From assembly GCA_030038295.1 (NCBI GenBank), contig JASHPF010000275.1, positions 1-32,273 of the forward strand: a DNA stretch of 32,273 nt, written 5' to 3'. Below the pieces are notes generated by a model, which made no database searches, was not told the DNA's origin, and worked only from the letters and a program-made list of their open reading frames with translations. A program made the position numbers and the translations under genes. Every line of letters starts with the position of its first letter. The first letter of the stretch is position 1. Of the stretch, positions 18,246-25,824 are shown piece by piece. The DNA is from Streptosporangiaceae bacterium. GTDB taxonomy: Bacteria > Actinomycetota > Actinomycetes > Streptosporangiales > Streptosporangiaceae.

Positions 18246-19193
18246 ATGACCAGCATGAAGCTTGGCATCTCGATGGGCGGCTTTCCGGTGGGCACCGAGG
18301 CGCGGAGCATGGGGCCGCTGCTTTCGCGCCTGGCTCGGCACGCGGACGAGGCCGGCGTCGACAGCTTGTGGACCATGGACCACTTTTTCCAGATCCCGAT
18401 CACGGGCCAGCCACCCGAGGCGCCACTCCTCGAGGCCTACGCCATGCTGGCGTTCCTGGCCGCTGAGACGAAGCGCATCACGCTGGGCACCCTGGCTACC
18501 TGTGTCGTTTACCGCCATCCCGGCGTGCTGGTCAAGGCCGTGACGTCAATCGACGTGCTGAGCGGCGGCCGCGTCATCTTCGGCGTGGGCGCCGGCGCCC
18601 CGTTTAACGAGCTACCGCCAGGGCGCTCGCCGCGCGATTTCGAAGCCTACGGGCTGGGCATACCATTCCCGCCGTTGGCCGAGCGTTTTCAGCGGCTGGA
18701 GGAAACGGTCCAGATCGCCCTGCAGATGTGGCGCGGCGATGAGACGCCGTACGGGGGCACCCATTACCAGCTGCTCCGGCCGCTGAACTCGCCGAACGCG
18801 CTGCAACGCCCGCACCCGCCGATTCTGATCGCCGGCAGTGGCGAGCGAAAGACCTTGCGGCTTGTCGCCCGTCATGGCGACCTGTGCAACCTGTTCGACC
18901 TGCCAGGCACTGGCTTCGCCGACGACCTGAAGCACAAGCTCGCAGTCCTCAGGTCGCACTGCGACGACGCGGGCCGTGATTACGCCGCTATCGAGAAGAC
19001 CGTGTCCACCTTCATCGATCTAGCGGACGACCGGACCCGCGTCCTGGACCACCTAGCCGAGCTGGCCGGCCTGGGCATCGACCATGCCATGGTCAGCCCC
19101 AGACGGCCCTGGGACCTGGCCACCCTCGACCGGGTGGCCGCGCTCGTGCCGGACGTCCACGCCATCCCCACCAGCCGCCCAGGGTCGCGGTGA
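18246..19193 (+). CDS. LLM class flavin/F420-dependent oxidoreductase
   Basis: A 315-residue TIM-barrel enzyme of the luciferase-like monooxygenase group, in actinobacteria usually F420-dependent. Landmarks are the opening strand KLGISMGGF (5-13), SLWTMDHFF (40-48), GTLATCVVYRHPGVLVK (81-97) and SGGRVIFGVGAGAP (106-119). Two ATGs are possible, 18246 and 18255; I use the first. An open frame runs upstream but is antisense to the regulator. It is divergent from the MmyB-like regulator and ends 173 bp before the insertion sequence. Substrate unknown; the choice of F420 over FMN is inference from lineage. Confidence 0.85.
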   Translation: MTSMKLGISMGGFPVGTEARSMGPLLSRLARHADEAGVDSLWTMDHFFQIPITGQPPEAPLLEAYAMLAFLAAETKRITLGTLATCVVYRHPGVLVKAVTSIDVLSGGRVIFGVGAGAPFNELPPGRSPRDFEAYGLGIPFPPLAERFQRLEETVQIALQMWRGDETPYGGTHYQLLRPLNSPNALQRPHPPILIAGSGERKTLRLVARHGDLCNLFDLPGTGFADDLKHKLAVLRSHCDDAGRDYAAIEKTVSTFIDLADDRTRVLDHLAELAGLGIDHAMVSPRRPWDLATLDRVAALVPDVHAIPTSRPGSR

Positions 19194-19362
19194 TGTAGTC
19201 ACCCACAGCGGCCTTTGCAGCTGGCAGCAGAACTCGCTGTCGGGGGGTGGTCGGCCGCAGCGCCAGCGCCACGCACTAGCCGTGCTGATCATTGAGTGCG
19301 GCGGCCAGCGCTTCGGCCAGCAGCTCCGCGCAGCTTTCAGGTCCCTCGAACTCGACCACGGA

Positions 19363-19366
19363 CTAG
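19363..19366. repeat. Target site duplication, left copy (CTAG)
   Basis: CTAG adjoins the outer end of the left terminal repeat and is repeated at 21293-21296. It fits the YTAR four-base duplications known for IS701. Confidence 0.85.
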
Positions 19367-19388
19367 TACTCCAGCCGTAGATCGTGAT
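19367..19388 (+). repeat. Left terminal inverted repeat of the IS701-family element
   Basis: Twenty-two bases beginning TACTCCAGCCGTAG and ending CGTGAT match the reverse complement of 21271-21292 exactly. Confidence 0.92.
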
Positions 19389-19416
19389 CTTGGCGTGTCG
19401 GTGCTGGATGTCAGAC

Positions 19417-19471
19417 GGCCACCAGTTGATCATCGCGGGATGTGTCGACTCTTGATGATCGTCTGGTGGCC
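19417..19471 (+). promoter_or_regulatory. Long hairpin enclosing the transposase start codon
   Basis: GGCCACCAGTTGATCATC (19417-19434) pairs with GATGATCGTCTGGTGGCC (19454-19471): 16 Watson-Crick pairs, one G-U and one mismatch, with a 19-nt loop that contains the GTG start at 19442. Transcripts reading in from outside would carry the whole hairpin and hide the start region, while a transcript beginning inside the left arm would not. Several insertion sequences protect themselves from read-through expression this way. Confidence 0.6.
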
Positions 19472-20761
19472 GATGGCGACAGGGTAGACCCTGACCGGTG
19501 GCGCGCGCTGTTTGATGAGCTGATGGGCCGGATCGCCGGCCGGTTCGGCCGGGTGGAGCCGCGGCGGCGGGCCCGGGCGTTCGTGCTGGGGCTGATCGCC
19601 GGGCTGCCGCGGAAGAACTGCTGGACGATCGCCGAGCACGCCGGGGATGTCACGCCGGACGGGATGCAGCACTTGCTGGAGCGAGCCTGCTGGGACGCTA
19701 ATGCAGTGCGCGATGACGTGCGTGGTTACGTCACCGGGCAGCTGGCTGACCCGCAGGCGGTGCTGGTGGTTGATGAGACTGGTGATGTGAAGAAGGGAAC
19801 CGCGACGGCCGGGGTGCAGCGCCAGTACACCGGCACCGCGGGCCGGGTCGAGAATGCCCAGGTAGCGGTCTACCTCACTTACGCAGGCCAGGGCGGGCAC
19901 GCCCTTATCGACCGGCGGTTGTACCTGCCGAGGTCATGGGCCGGGGATGCGGCACGGCGCGCTGCCGCCGGGATACCCGGCGATATCGAGTTCGCGACCA
20001 AGCCCGCGCTCGCGGCGCAGATGATCGGCGCGGCGCTGGATGCCGGGGTGCCTGCCGCGTGGGTTGCGGGCGATGAAGTGTACGGCGCTGATCCGGGATT
20101 ACGATCCGGGCTGCGTGACCGGCAGATCGGCTACGTGCTGGCGGTGGCCAAAGACCACCACGTCACCACGGCCGCGGGCAGGCTGCGCGCCGACGCGATC
20201 GCCCGGCGGCTGCCGCGCGCGTCCTGGCAGCGCCTGTCGGCCGGGCACGGGCTGAAGGGCCACCGCTATTACGACTGGGCCTGGGTAGCCATCGAGCCGG
20301 GCGCCCTGGGCCGGCACTGGCTGCTGATCCGCCGCAGCCGCCGCACCGGCGAGCTGGCCTGGTACCGCTGCTGGTCACCCCGCCACGTCCCGCTGGCCAC
20401 ATTCGTGCGCGTCGCCGGGCGGCGGTGGACCACCGAGGAGAATTTTCAGGCCGGCAAGGGCCTGGCTGGGCTGGACGAGCACCAGGTCCGCACCTGGACC
20501 GCCTGGCACCGCTGGGTCACCCTGGCCATGCTCGCGCTGGCGTTCCTGACCATCGCCGCTGCGGCCGAGGACAAACTGCACCCGGCAGCCGCCGGGCTGA
20601 TCCCCCTCACCCGCAGCGAGATCGCCTTCCTGTTCGCCAGCCTGATCACCACTCCGGGGCACGGCGACTGGCACCGGCTACGCTGGTCCGCCTGGCGCCG
20701 CCGCCACCAGTACCGGGCCAGGGAATGCCACTACCAGCGGCAAGCAGAACGCAGCCCATAA
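19442..20761 (+). CDS. IS701-family transposase
   Basis: A 439-residue DDE transposase. The catalytic residues fall at Asp111 (VVDETGD), Asp211 (AGDEVYG) and Glu332 or Glu333 (TTEENFQAGK), and the following GLDEHQVRTWTAWHRW segment is diagnostic for IS701-type enzymes. Start is GTG at 19442, inside the loop of the hairpin at 19417-19471, with no clear ribosome binding site; low translation is expected. The frame is complete and undamaged, so the element may still move. It would bind the 22-bp ends and cut at YTAR-type targets. Confidence 0.93.
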   Translation: MSTLDDRLVADGDRVDPDRWRALFDELMGRIAGRFGRVEPRRRARAFVLGLIAGLPRKNCWTIAEHAGDVTPDGMQHLLERACWDANAVRDDVRGYVTGQLADPQAVLVVDETGDVKKGTATAGVQRQYTGTAGRVENAQVAVYLTYAGQGGHALIDRRLYLPRSWAGDAARRAAAGIPGDIEFATKPALAAQMIGAALDAGVPAAWVAGDEVYGADPGLRSGLRDRQIGYVLAVAKDHHVTTAAGRLRADAIARRLPRASWQRLSAGHGLKGHRYYDWAWVAIEPGALGRHWLLIRRSRRTGELAWYRCWSPRHVPLATFVRVAGRRWTTEENFQAGKGLAGLDEHQVRTWTAWHRWVTLAMLALAFLTIAAAAEDKLHPAAAGLIPLTRSEIAFLFASLITTPGHGDWHRLRWSAWRRRHQYRARECHYQRQAERSP

Positions 20762-20790
20762 CACCGCCCCTGGCCGGCGCACACCCGCGC

Positions 20791-20808
20791 AAAAAAGGGC
20801 GAGCGCCC
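20791..20808 (-). terminator. Possible minus-strand terminator between transposase and passenger gene
   Basis: On the minus strand GGGCGCTCGCCC is followed by TTTTTT. The stem is short (4 bp with a 4-nt loop), so strength is doubtful, but its position would shield the transposase gene from antisense transcription entering from the right end of the element. Confidence 0.35.
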
Positions 20809-20836
20809 GCGGCCCCGACGACAGACACTGGCCAGC

Positions 20837-21250
20837 ATGGAAACCAGGGCTACCTTCCGGCTCTTCGGACAAGCCGGGCTGACAGCTGCAGCCGTCACCC
20901 GCCGGCTCAGCATCCAGCCCACCCGCGCCCTCGAGGCAGGCGACCCCATCAGCAGCCGCTCAGCCAAGGTCCGAGACTCATCGGCATGGCTGCTTACCTC
21001 CAGCTCCAGCATCGAAGTGGGCACCGAGCTCAGCGAGCAACTGCACCGGCTGCTAGCCATCCTCGAACCCGTCACCACGCCGATCTGGGACCTGGTGCAC
21101 GAAGGCTACGAGGCGAACTGGTTCTGCTACATCGCCTCGCATGCCGCCGAGCACGCGGCCGAACTCGACCGGACTACCCTGCAGCGATTACTGGCTCTGC
21201 CCGGCGACCTGTGGCTCGACGTCTGCGGTGACGGCACTGACGACGCATAG
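20837..21250 (+). CDS. DUF4279-type protein carried by the insertion sequence
   Basis: A 137-residue protein inside the element, starting 75 bp after the transposase stop and ending 20 bp before the right terminal repeat. Its pattern, an opening ATFRLFG strand, then a VTRRLSIQPTRALEAGD segment, a tryptophan-containing strand (SAWLLTSSS), a SEQLHRLLAILEP helix and a late WFCYIAS strand, agrees with the DUF4279 family, small proteins of unknown function. No signal peptide or membrane segment. There is no good ribosome binding site before the ATG at 20837, so it may depend on coupled transcription with the transposase. It is unlike a transposition helper; it looks like cargo. No function can be assigned. 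Confidence 0.7.
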   Translation: METRATFRLFGQAGLTAAAVTRRLSIQPTRALEAGDPISSRSAKVRDSSAWLLTSSSSIEVGTELSEQLHRLLAILEPVTTPIWDLVHEGYEANWFCYIASHAAEHAAELDRTTLQRLLALPGDLWLDVCGDGTDDA

Positions 21251-21270
21251 CGGCTCCAGTTCCCGGCCAC

Positions 21271-21292
21271 ATCACGATCTACGGCTGGAGTA
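21271..21292 (-). repeat. Right terminal inverted repeat of the IS701-family element
   Basis: Exact inverted copy of 19367-19388, ending CGGCTGGAGTA at the right boundary, immediately followed by CTAG. Confidence 0.92.
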
Positions 21293-21296
21293 CTAG
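21293..21296. repeat. Target site duplication, right copy (CTAG)
   Basis: Direct duplicate of 19363-19366. Because CTAG and the surrounding target are palindromic, the end repeats appear longer (30 bp) than they really are. Confidence 0.85.
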
Positions 21297-21445
21297 TCCG
21301 ACATCACCGATCCGCGCGTCTTCGCTAAGGCTGTCAAGAATGGTGGCGCCGTTGATCACCATCCGGAACGTTGCCCAAGCGCCAGCGCTGCCAGCGGATA
21401 GCCAGTTTGGCTTTAAATCGCGGGGCACGGAGTTACTATCCGGCT

Positions 21446-21955
21446 GTGTCTTATCAGCCCCCGTATGACTGGTCTGCCTGGGACTTCAACTCGGCCCTCG
21501 AGACCGACCATCCGCCGTCATCGGTCCGGATTGCGGTGAGGTTCATCCTGGCGGGGGCGGCCATCGAGGCTCTTGCAATGATCTTGGCGATGCTGGCGCT
21601 CGGCCGCATCCTCCACGAGGTGGTCTACGTCCAGATCGGGCCGAGCCCATTGCACTGGTCTGTGGACATCGGCCTGGCCTATCTCCTCGTGCTCGGACTG
21701 ATTCGCACGGGACTGTGGCTCTGGATGGCCGCTAACAATAATGCCGGGCGAAGATGGGCCCGTGGCCTCTCCACGGCTTTCTTTGGCATCTATTCGCTCG
21801 CGCTCGCTTACGTCATCGTGCGAGGAGTCCATGTCGGCGGCGCGCAGCTGCTATTCACGGTGGCGCTCTGGCTCGTGGGCATCGCGGCAATTATCCTGCT
21901 CTGGCAGCGCGAGTCTAGTGAATTCATCGCGGCTCGGGCCCGGCGATATTACTAG
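21446..21955 (+). CDS. Small four-helix membrane protein of unknown function
   Basis: A 169-residue hydrophobic protein with four predicted membrane spans, about 27-53, 73-96, 106-126 and 132-153, and a short polar N-terminus containing YDWSAWDF. The C-terminal tail is basic (ARARRYY), so both ends are likely cytoplasmic. I choose GTG at 21446 because the sequence before it has no protein character; an ATG at 21371 is in frame and would add 25 residues. The ribosome binding site is weak (GGAG at 21429-21432, 13 bases away). It begins 150 bp right of the insertion sequence. Its TAG stop shares CTAG with the stop of the opposing HAD gene. The family is not recognised. Confidence 0.65.
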   Translation: MSYQPPYDWSAWDFNSALETDHPPSSVRIAVRFILAGAAIEALAMILAMLALGRILHEVVYVQIGPSPLHWSVDIGLAYLLVLGLIRTGLWLWMAANNNAGRRWARGLSTAFFGIYSLALAYVIVRGVHVGGAQLLFTVALWLVGIAAIILLWQRESSEFIAARARRYY

Positions 21956-22638
21956 CCGTGCACTTCTCCTTTAGTTAGGGGAACGAGCTCATCGAGCACG
22001 TCGGCGAGACCCGTGAGATCAGGCAGCTCCCGGGTTGCCGGGGGCTCGGCCCGCTCGCCGAGGCGGTTGATCCAGATTGACCGGATGCCCAGGTCGTGGG
22101 CGGGGGCGATGTCATGGAAGTGGCTCTGAGCGACGTGGATGTGGTGGGACTTCGCCGCGCCAGTCTCCTGATAAAACGCATGCCAGTGCCCGGGAGCGGG
22201 CTTGTACGAGCCGACCTCGGACGCCACGATCGCCCTTTCGAACGGCACCCCGATGGCCCGCAGCGAGGCCTCGATGAGGCCGCGATCGCTGTTGGAAAGC
22301 GCGACCAGCCGCCAGCCCCGCGCGTGCGCCTCGGCCAGCGCTGCCGGCACCTCCGCGAACACCGGCCAGCCGGGTAGCGAGCGACCCAGCGCATCCCCCT
22401 CGTCGGGAGGAAGGACGGTCCCGGCCTCTGACGCGAGCTGTGCGAGCACCGCCGCCATCACGTCCCGGTAGCTCCGCTCCGGGTGCTCACTCTCGACCCT
22501 GGGCTCAATCTCGTGGTAGCGGGCGAGCAGCGGCCCGCCGTTCGCCGCACCGAACAGGCGGCAGAGCTCGGCCCGGATGCCAGCGTTCCAGTCGACCAGC
22601 GTCCCGTAGCAGTCGAACGTCGCCCATCGCGCCACCAT
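21952..22638 (-). CDS. HAD-superfamily hydrolase, haloacid dehalogenase type II-like
   Basis: A 228-residue HAD hydrolase. The nucleophile motif is FDCYGTLVDW with Asp9, motif II is ALSNSD, motif III Lys lies in EVGSYKP, and motif IV falls in the VAQSHFHDI region, where the aspartate follows HFH. The SYKP and HFHD combination is typical of L-2-haloacid dehalogenase-like proteins, which remove halide from 2-haloacids, although many relatives act on phosphorylated substrates. The start is the ATG at 22638; a longer frame to 22797 overlaps the divergent aldo/keto reductase. No strong ribosome binding site. Substrate uncertain. Confidence 0.85.
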   Translation of the reverse strand: MVARWATFDCYGTLVDWNAGIRAELCRLFGAANGGPLLARYHEIEPRVESEHPERSYRDVMAAVLAQLASEAGTVLPPDEGDALGRSLPGWPVFAEVPAALAEAHARGWRLVALSNSDRGLIEASLRAIGVPFERAIVASEVGSYKPAPGHWHAFYQETGAAKSHHIHVAQSHFHDIAPAHDLGIRSIWINRLGERAEPPATRELPDLTGLADVLDELVPLTKGEVHG

Positions 22639-22750
22639 CGGCCGAGGGTAGGCACAACGCTCGCGGCAGCACAAGCTGTTTCTTCCCCGCCGATGGTTGC
22701 TTGCCGGCAGGTACTTCAGCCGCGGGCGGCGGCCCGCTAGCGTGCTGCCT

Positions 22751-23665
22751 ATGACCATCGCGACACGACCGCTCGGGCGCACCGGCGCCGACGTCACGAT
22801 CCTCGGCTACGGAGCGATGGAGCTGCGCGGCCAGCCGCGCGGGCCGGCCGTGGCAGACGACGACGCGGCCAGGCTGCTGAACGCGGTGCTGGACGCGGGC
22901 ATCAACCTCATCGACACCTCGGTCGACTACGGCCGCAGCGAGGAGCTGATCGGCCGGTACATCGGTCATCGCCGCGACGAGTATTTCCTCGCCTCCAAGT
23001 GCGGCTGCCCGCTGGAGCTGCCGGCCGACACCCCGCCGCCGTACCCGCACGACTACTCGCCGGCCAACGTCCGCGCGGACGTCGAGCAGAGCCTGCGACG
23101 GCTCGGCACGGACCGGCTCGACCTCGTCCAGGTGCATATGTCGCCGAGCCGTGCTCAGCTGGAGACCGACGACACGGTGGGCACGCTGCAGGACCTCAAA
23201 GACGAGGGCAAGGTGCGCTTCATCGGCATGTCCGGCACCCTGCCGAACCTGCCCGACCACATCGCCATGGGCGTGTTCGACGTCTTCCAGATCCCGTATT
23301 CGGCGATCCAGCGCGAGCATGAAGAACTCATCACGGCGGCGGCAGCAGCGGGCGCGGGCACACTCATCCGGGGCGGCGTGGCCCGTGGCGCGCCCGCCGA
23401 GGACAAGAACTGGCGCGCCGGGCCGATCGGTCTCGCCGAGGGCGAGGGCCAGCGTCGCTGGGAGAGCTCGGACGTGTCCGACCTGCTGGACGGCATGAGC
23501 CGGATGGAGTTCATGCTCCGCTTCACGCTGAGTCACCCCGACCTGTCGACCACCATCGTCGGGACCGCGAACATCGACCACCTGCGCCGCAACGTGGCCG
23601 ATGCCGAGAAGGGCCCGCTGTCGGCTGACGTGTACGACCAGGCGAAGGAACGCCTCCGCCACTGA
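22751..23665 (+). CDS. Aldo/keto reductase
   Basis: A 304-residue TIM-barrel NADPH-dependent oxidoreductase. The catalytic tetrad can be placed as Asp55 and Tyr60 (LIDTSVDYG), Lys83 (ASKCG) and His129 (VQVHM). The C-terminal segment STTIVGTANIDHL, the cofactor-binding loop, is typical of the family. The ATG at 22751 opens directly into the first strand; the upstream in-frame extension lies in the divergent promoter region shared with the HAD gene. The next gene, a Gfo/Idh protein, follows after 52 bp on the same strand and may be co-transcribed. Substrate unknown. Confidence 0.9.
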   Translation: MTIATRPLGRTGADVTILGYGAMELRGQPRGPAVADDDAARLLNAVLDAGINLIDTSVDYGRSEELIGRYIGHRRDEYFLASKCGCPLELPADTPPPYPHDYSPANVRADVEQSLRRLGTDRLDLVQVHMSPSRAQLETDDTVGTLQDLKDEGKVRFIGMSGTLPNLPDHIAMGVFDVFQIPYSAIQREHEELITAAAAAGAGTLIRGGVARGAPAEDKNWRAGPIGLAEGEGQRRWESSDVSDLLDGMSRMEFMLRFTLSHPDLSTTIVGTANIDHLRRNVADAEKGPLSADVYDQAKERLRH

Positions 23666-23717
23666 CCAGGGAACGCCGGGTACTTTCGGTTCGCCGCACT
23701 CGGGAAGGCTGCTGCCG

Positions 23718-24833
23718 TTGGGGACGAATCCGCCGCTGCGCGTCGGCGTGGTCGGCGCGACACCCGCCCGCGGCTGGGGCACCAGCGCGCACCTGCCCGC
23801 GCTAGCCGCGCTGCCCGAGTTCACCGTGACGGCGGTCTCGACCACCAGAATCGAGACCGCGAGGGCGACCGCGGAGGCGTTCGGGGTTCCGCTGGCGTTC
23901 GACGACGACACCCGCCTCATCGAGCACCCTGACGTGGACGTCGTCGCGGTGACCGTCAAGGTGACCGAGCACGCCGCCCTAGTCCGCGCCGCGCTGGCGG
24001 CGGGCAAGCACGTGTTCTGCGAGTGGCCGCTCGGCACCGATCTGGCGCAGGCCAGCGCGCTGGCCGAGCTGGCGGCGGCCAGCACCGGCCAGCACGTCGT
24101 CGGCCTTCAGGGGCACTACAGCCCCGGCGCGAGGTATGTCGGCGAACTGATCGGCGCGGGCGCCATCGGCCGTCCGCTCGCGGTCAGCGCGGTCGCCGTG
24201 GGCCGCCAGGGCGGCGGGCGCATCCCCGCCGCCAGCGCGTACGCGACCGACCGCGCGGCCGGCGCAACCGTGCTGAGCATCACGGCCGCGCACCTGCTCG
24301 CCACGGTGGGCCAGGCCGTCGGCCTGCCGCGCTCGGTCGCCGCGATCGTGACCGCGATGAACACGACCGCGACCGTCATCGAGACCGGGGAAGTCCGCTC
24401 GGTCACCGCGCCCGACCAGGTGGTGATCGCCGGGCGCCTCGCCGACGACGCGGTGCTGTCGGTCGCTGTCCAGGGCGGAGCAGCGGCCACGGCCCACTTC
24501 GAGCTCCGGATCGTCGGCACCGACGCGACGTTGATCGTGCGGCCCGACGCCAGCGGCGCCAGCATCCACGTGGCGGACTGGGACATCACGGCGCTTCGCG
24601 CCGACGGCAGCGCCCAGCCGCTGCCGGTGCCCGCGCGCTTCGCGCCGCTGCCCGCGGACGTACCGCCGGGCCCGCCGCGCAACGTCGCGCTGGTGTACAG
24701 GGAGCTGGCGCGGGCCGTCGCGGCGCACCGACCGGCCGAGCCCGGCTTCGCGACGGCCGTGGCGTATCACCGGCTCGTCGACGCCATCGAGCGGGCGTCG
24801 CAGACCGGGCTCAGGCAGGACGTGACGAGCTGA
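23718..24833 (+). CDS. Gfo/Idh/MocA family oxidoreductase
   Basis: A 371-residue NAD(P)-dependent enzyme. The Rossmann opening LRVGVVGATP is at 7-16, and the motif usually written EKP appears as CEWPLG at 101-106, the form seen in Gal80/galactose-dehydrogenase-like members. A GHYSPGARYVGELIGAG segment follows in the second domain. The start is probably TTG at 23718: it has GGGAAGG at 23702-23708 with good spacing, while upstream in-frame codons fall inside the aldo/keto reductase and the next downstream GTG would cut the first strand. It overlaps the opposing dehydrogenase tail to tail by 23 bp. Likely acts on a sugar or polyol; substrate not readable. Confidence 0.87.
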   Translation: MGTNPPLRVGVVGATPARGWGTSAHLPALAALPEFTVTAVSTTRIETARATAEAFGVPLAFDDDTRLIEHPDVDVVAVTVKVTEHAALVRAALAAGKHVFCEWPLGTDLAQASALAELAAASTGQHVVGLQGHYSPGARYVGELIGAGAIGRPLAVSAVAVGRQGGGRIPAASAYATDRAAGATVLSITAAHLLATVGQAVGLPRSVAAIVTAMNTTATVIETGEVRSVTAPDQVVIAGRLADDAVLSVAVQGGAAATAHFELRIVGTDATLIVRPDASGASIHVADWDITALRADGSAQPLPVPARFAPLPADVPPGPPRNVALVYRELARAVAAHRPAEPGFATAVAYHRLVDAIERASQTGLRQDVTS

Positions 24834-25824
24834 TGGTCCGGATCGGCGACCCGGCCAGAAACGCCGCGATGTTCTCCACTACCTGTCCGTACATCTGGCG
24901 GAACCCAGCCTCGCTGACGTAGCCGAGATGCGGGAGCAGCACGACGTTGTCGAGCGTCGTGAGCGGATGCCCGGCCGGCAGCGGCTCGGTGTCGTAGACG
25001 TCCAGTCCGGCTCCGCCGATCGTGTGGTCCCGCAGCGCCGCGAAGAGTGCCGCCTCGTCGACGATGGGGCCGCGTGAGGTGTTGACGAGTACCGCGGTCG
25101 GCTTCATCATCGCCAGGTCGGCGGCCTGGAACAGGCCGCGCGTCCGGTCGCTGAGCACCAGGTGGATCGAGAGCACGTCGGCACTGGACAGCAGGTCGCG
25201 CTTGCTGACCAGACGGGCGCCGACCGCGGCCGCGCGCTCTTCGGTGAGGTGCTGGCTCCACGCGATGACGTCCATGCCGAACGCCCGGGCTGGCCCGACC
25301 ATGGCCGCGCCGAGGTGGCCCAGCCCGGCCAGCCCCAGGGTCGCGCCAGCCAGGTTGACCGGCAGGTCGAGCTGCCACTTCCCGACGCGCATGGCCCGGT
25401 CTTCGACCGGCACCCGCTTGCACACGGCGAGGATCAGCGCCCAGGCGACCTCGGCCGTGCTCGGCACGCCCGGCGTCGGCACGCCGTCGGGACGCCCGGT
25501 GCCGCTGTAGACGACGCCTGCCTCCCGCAGGTAGGCGTCATCCACGGCGGCGTTCCACATGCCGGTGGTCACGAGCAACTGCAGGCGCGGCAGCCGTTCG
25601 AGCACGGATCGCCCGAACACGCTCCGTTCCCGCATGAGCACGAGCACGTCGTAATCGGCCAGCGTGTCCGCCAGGGCCAGCTGGTCGATTCGGTCGGGAA
25701 AGAAGACGACCTCGACGCCGGGCCCGAGGGACGCCCAGTCGGCGAACCCGCTGGCCCGGCGCTGATAGTCGTCCAGCACCGCCACCCGGGTAACAGTCGG
25801 CACGGCATGTGACCATACCGGCAT
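24811..25824 (-). CDS. D-2-hydroxyacid dehydrogenase family protein
   Basis: A 337-residue NAD-dependent dehydrogenase related to phosphoglycerate and glycerate dehydrogenases. The nucleotide loop is GLGHLG at 167-172, and the catalytic Arg251 (NTSRG), Glu280 (DTEPL) and His299 (LPHLGY) are present. The segment VPSTAEVAWALILAV is the usual dimer-side helix. Start is the ATG at 25824; a GTG seven codons in is an alternative. Its first 287 bp are overlapped in another frame by the open frame of the upstream gene; codon use and motifs show that this frame is the real one there. Substrate unknown. Confidence 0.9.
   Translation of the reverse strand: MPVWSHAVPTVTRVAVLDDYQRRASGFADWASLGPGVEVVFFPDRIDQLALADTLADYDVLVLMRERSVFGRSVLERLPRLQLLVTTGMWNAAVDDAYLREAGVVYSGTGRPDGVPTPGVPSTAEVAWALILAVCKRVPVEDRAMRVGKWQLDLPVNLAGATLGLAGLGHLGAAMVGPARAFGMDVIAWSQHLTEERAAAVGARLVSKRDLLSSADVLSIHLVLSDRTRGLFQAADLAMMKPTAVLVNTSRGPIVDEAALFAALRDHTIGGAGLDVYDTEPLPAGHPLTTLDNVVLLPHLGYVSEAGFRQMYGQVVENIAAFLAGSPIRTISSSRPA

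Larger units (their letters stand above)
19367..21292 (+). mobile_element. IS701-family insertion sequence with a passenger gene
   Basis: A complete 1926-bp element bounded by 22-bp perfect terminal inverted repeats starting TACTCCAGCC, flanked by CTAG duplications. It carries one intact transposase gene and, between its stop and the right end, a DUF4279-type gene of 137 residues. Removing the element and one CTAG restores CGGACTAGTCCG, a 12-bp palindrome, which shows it landed in the centre of a symmetrical target. The intact frame and exact ends point to recent insertion. It lies between the LLM oxidoreductase and a small membrane protein gene and interrupts no obvious conserved gene. Confidence 0.9.

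Noticed and set aside
19276-19359. Short minus-strand frame (GTG start, 27 codons, Glu/Ala-rich) just left of the insertion sequence, as a remnant of an interrupted gene
   Set aside because: In the reconstructed empty site the frame meets TAG within CTAG, so it does not continue into the right flank; no domain is recognisable.
19359-19388. 30-bp terminal inverted repeats for the insertion sequence
   Set aside because: The outer eight bases are target sequence: CTAG duplication plus a palindromic flank. The true ends are 22 bp.
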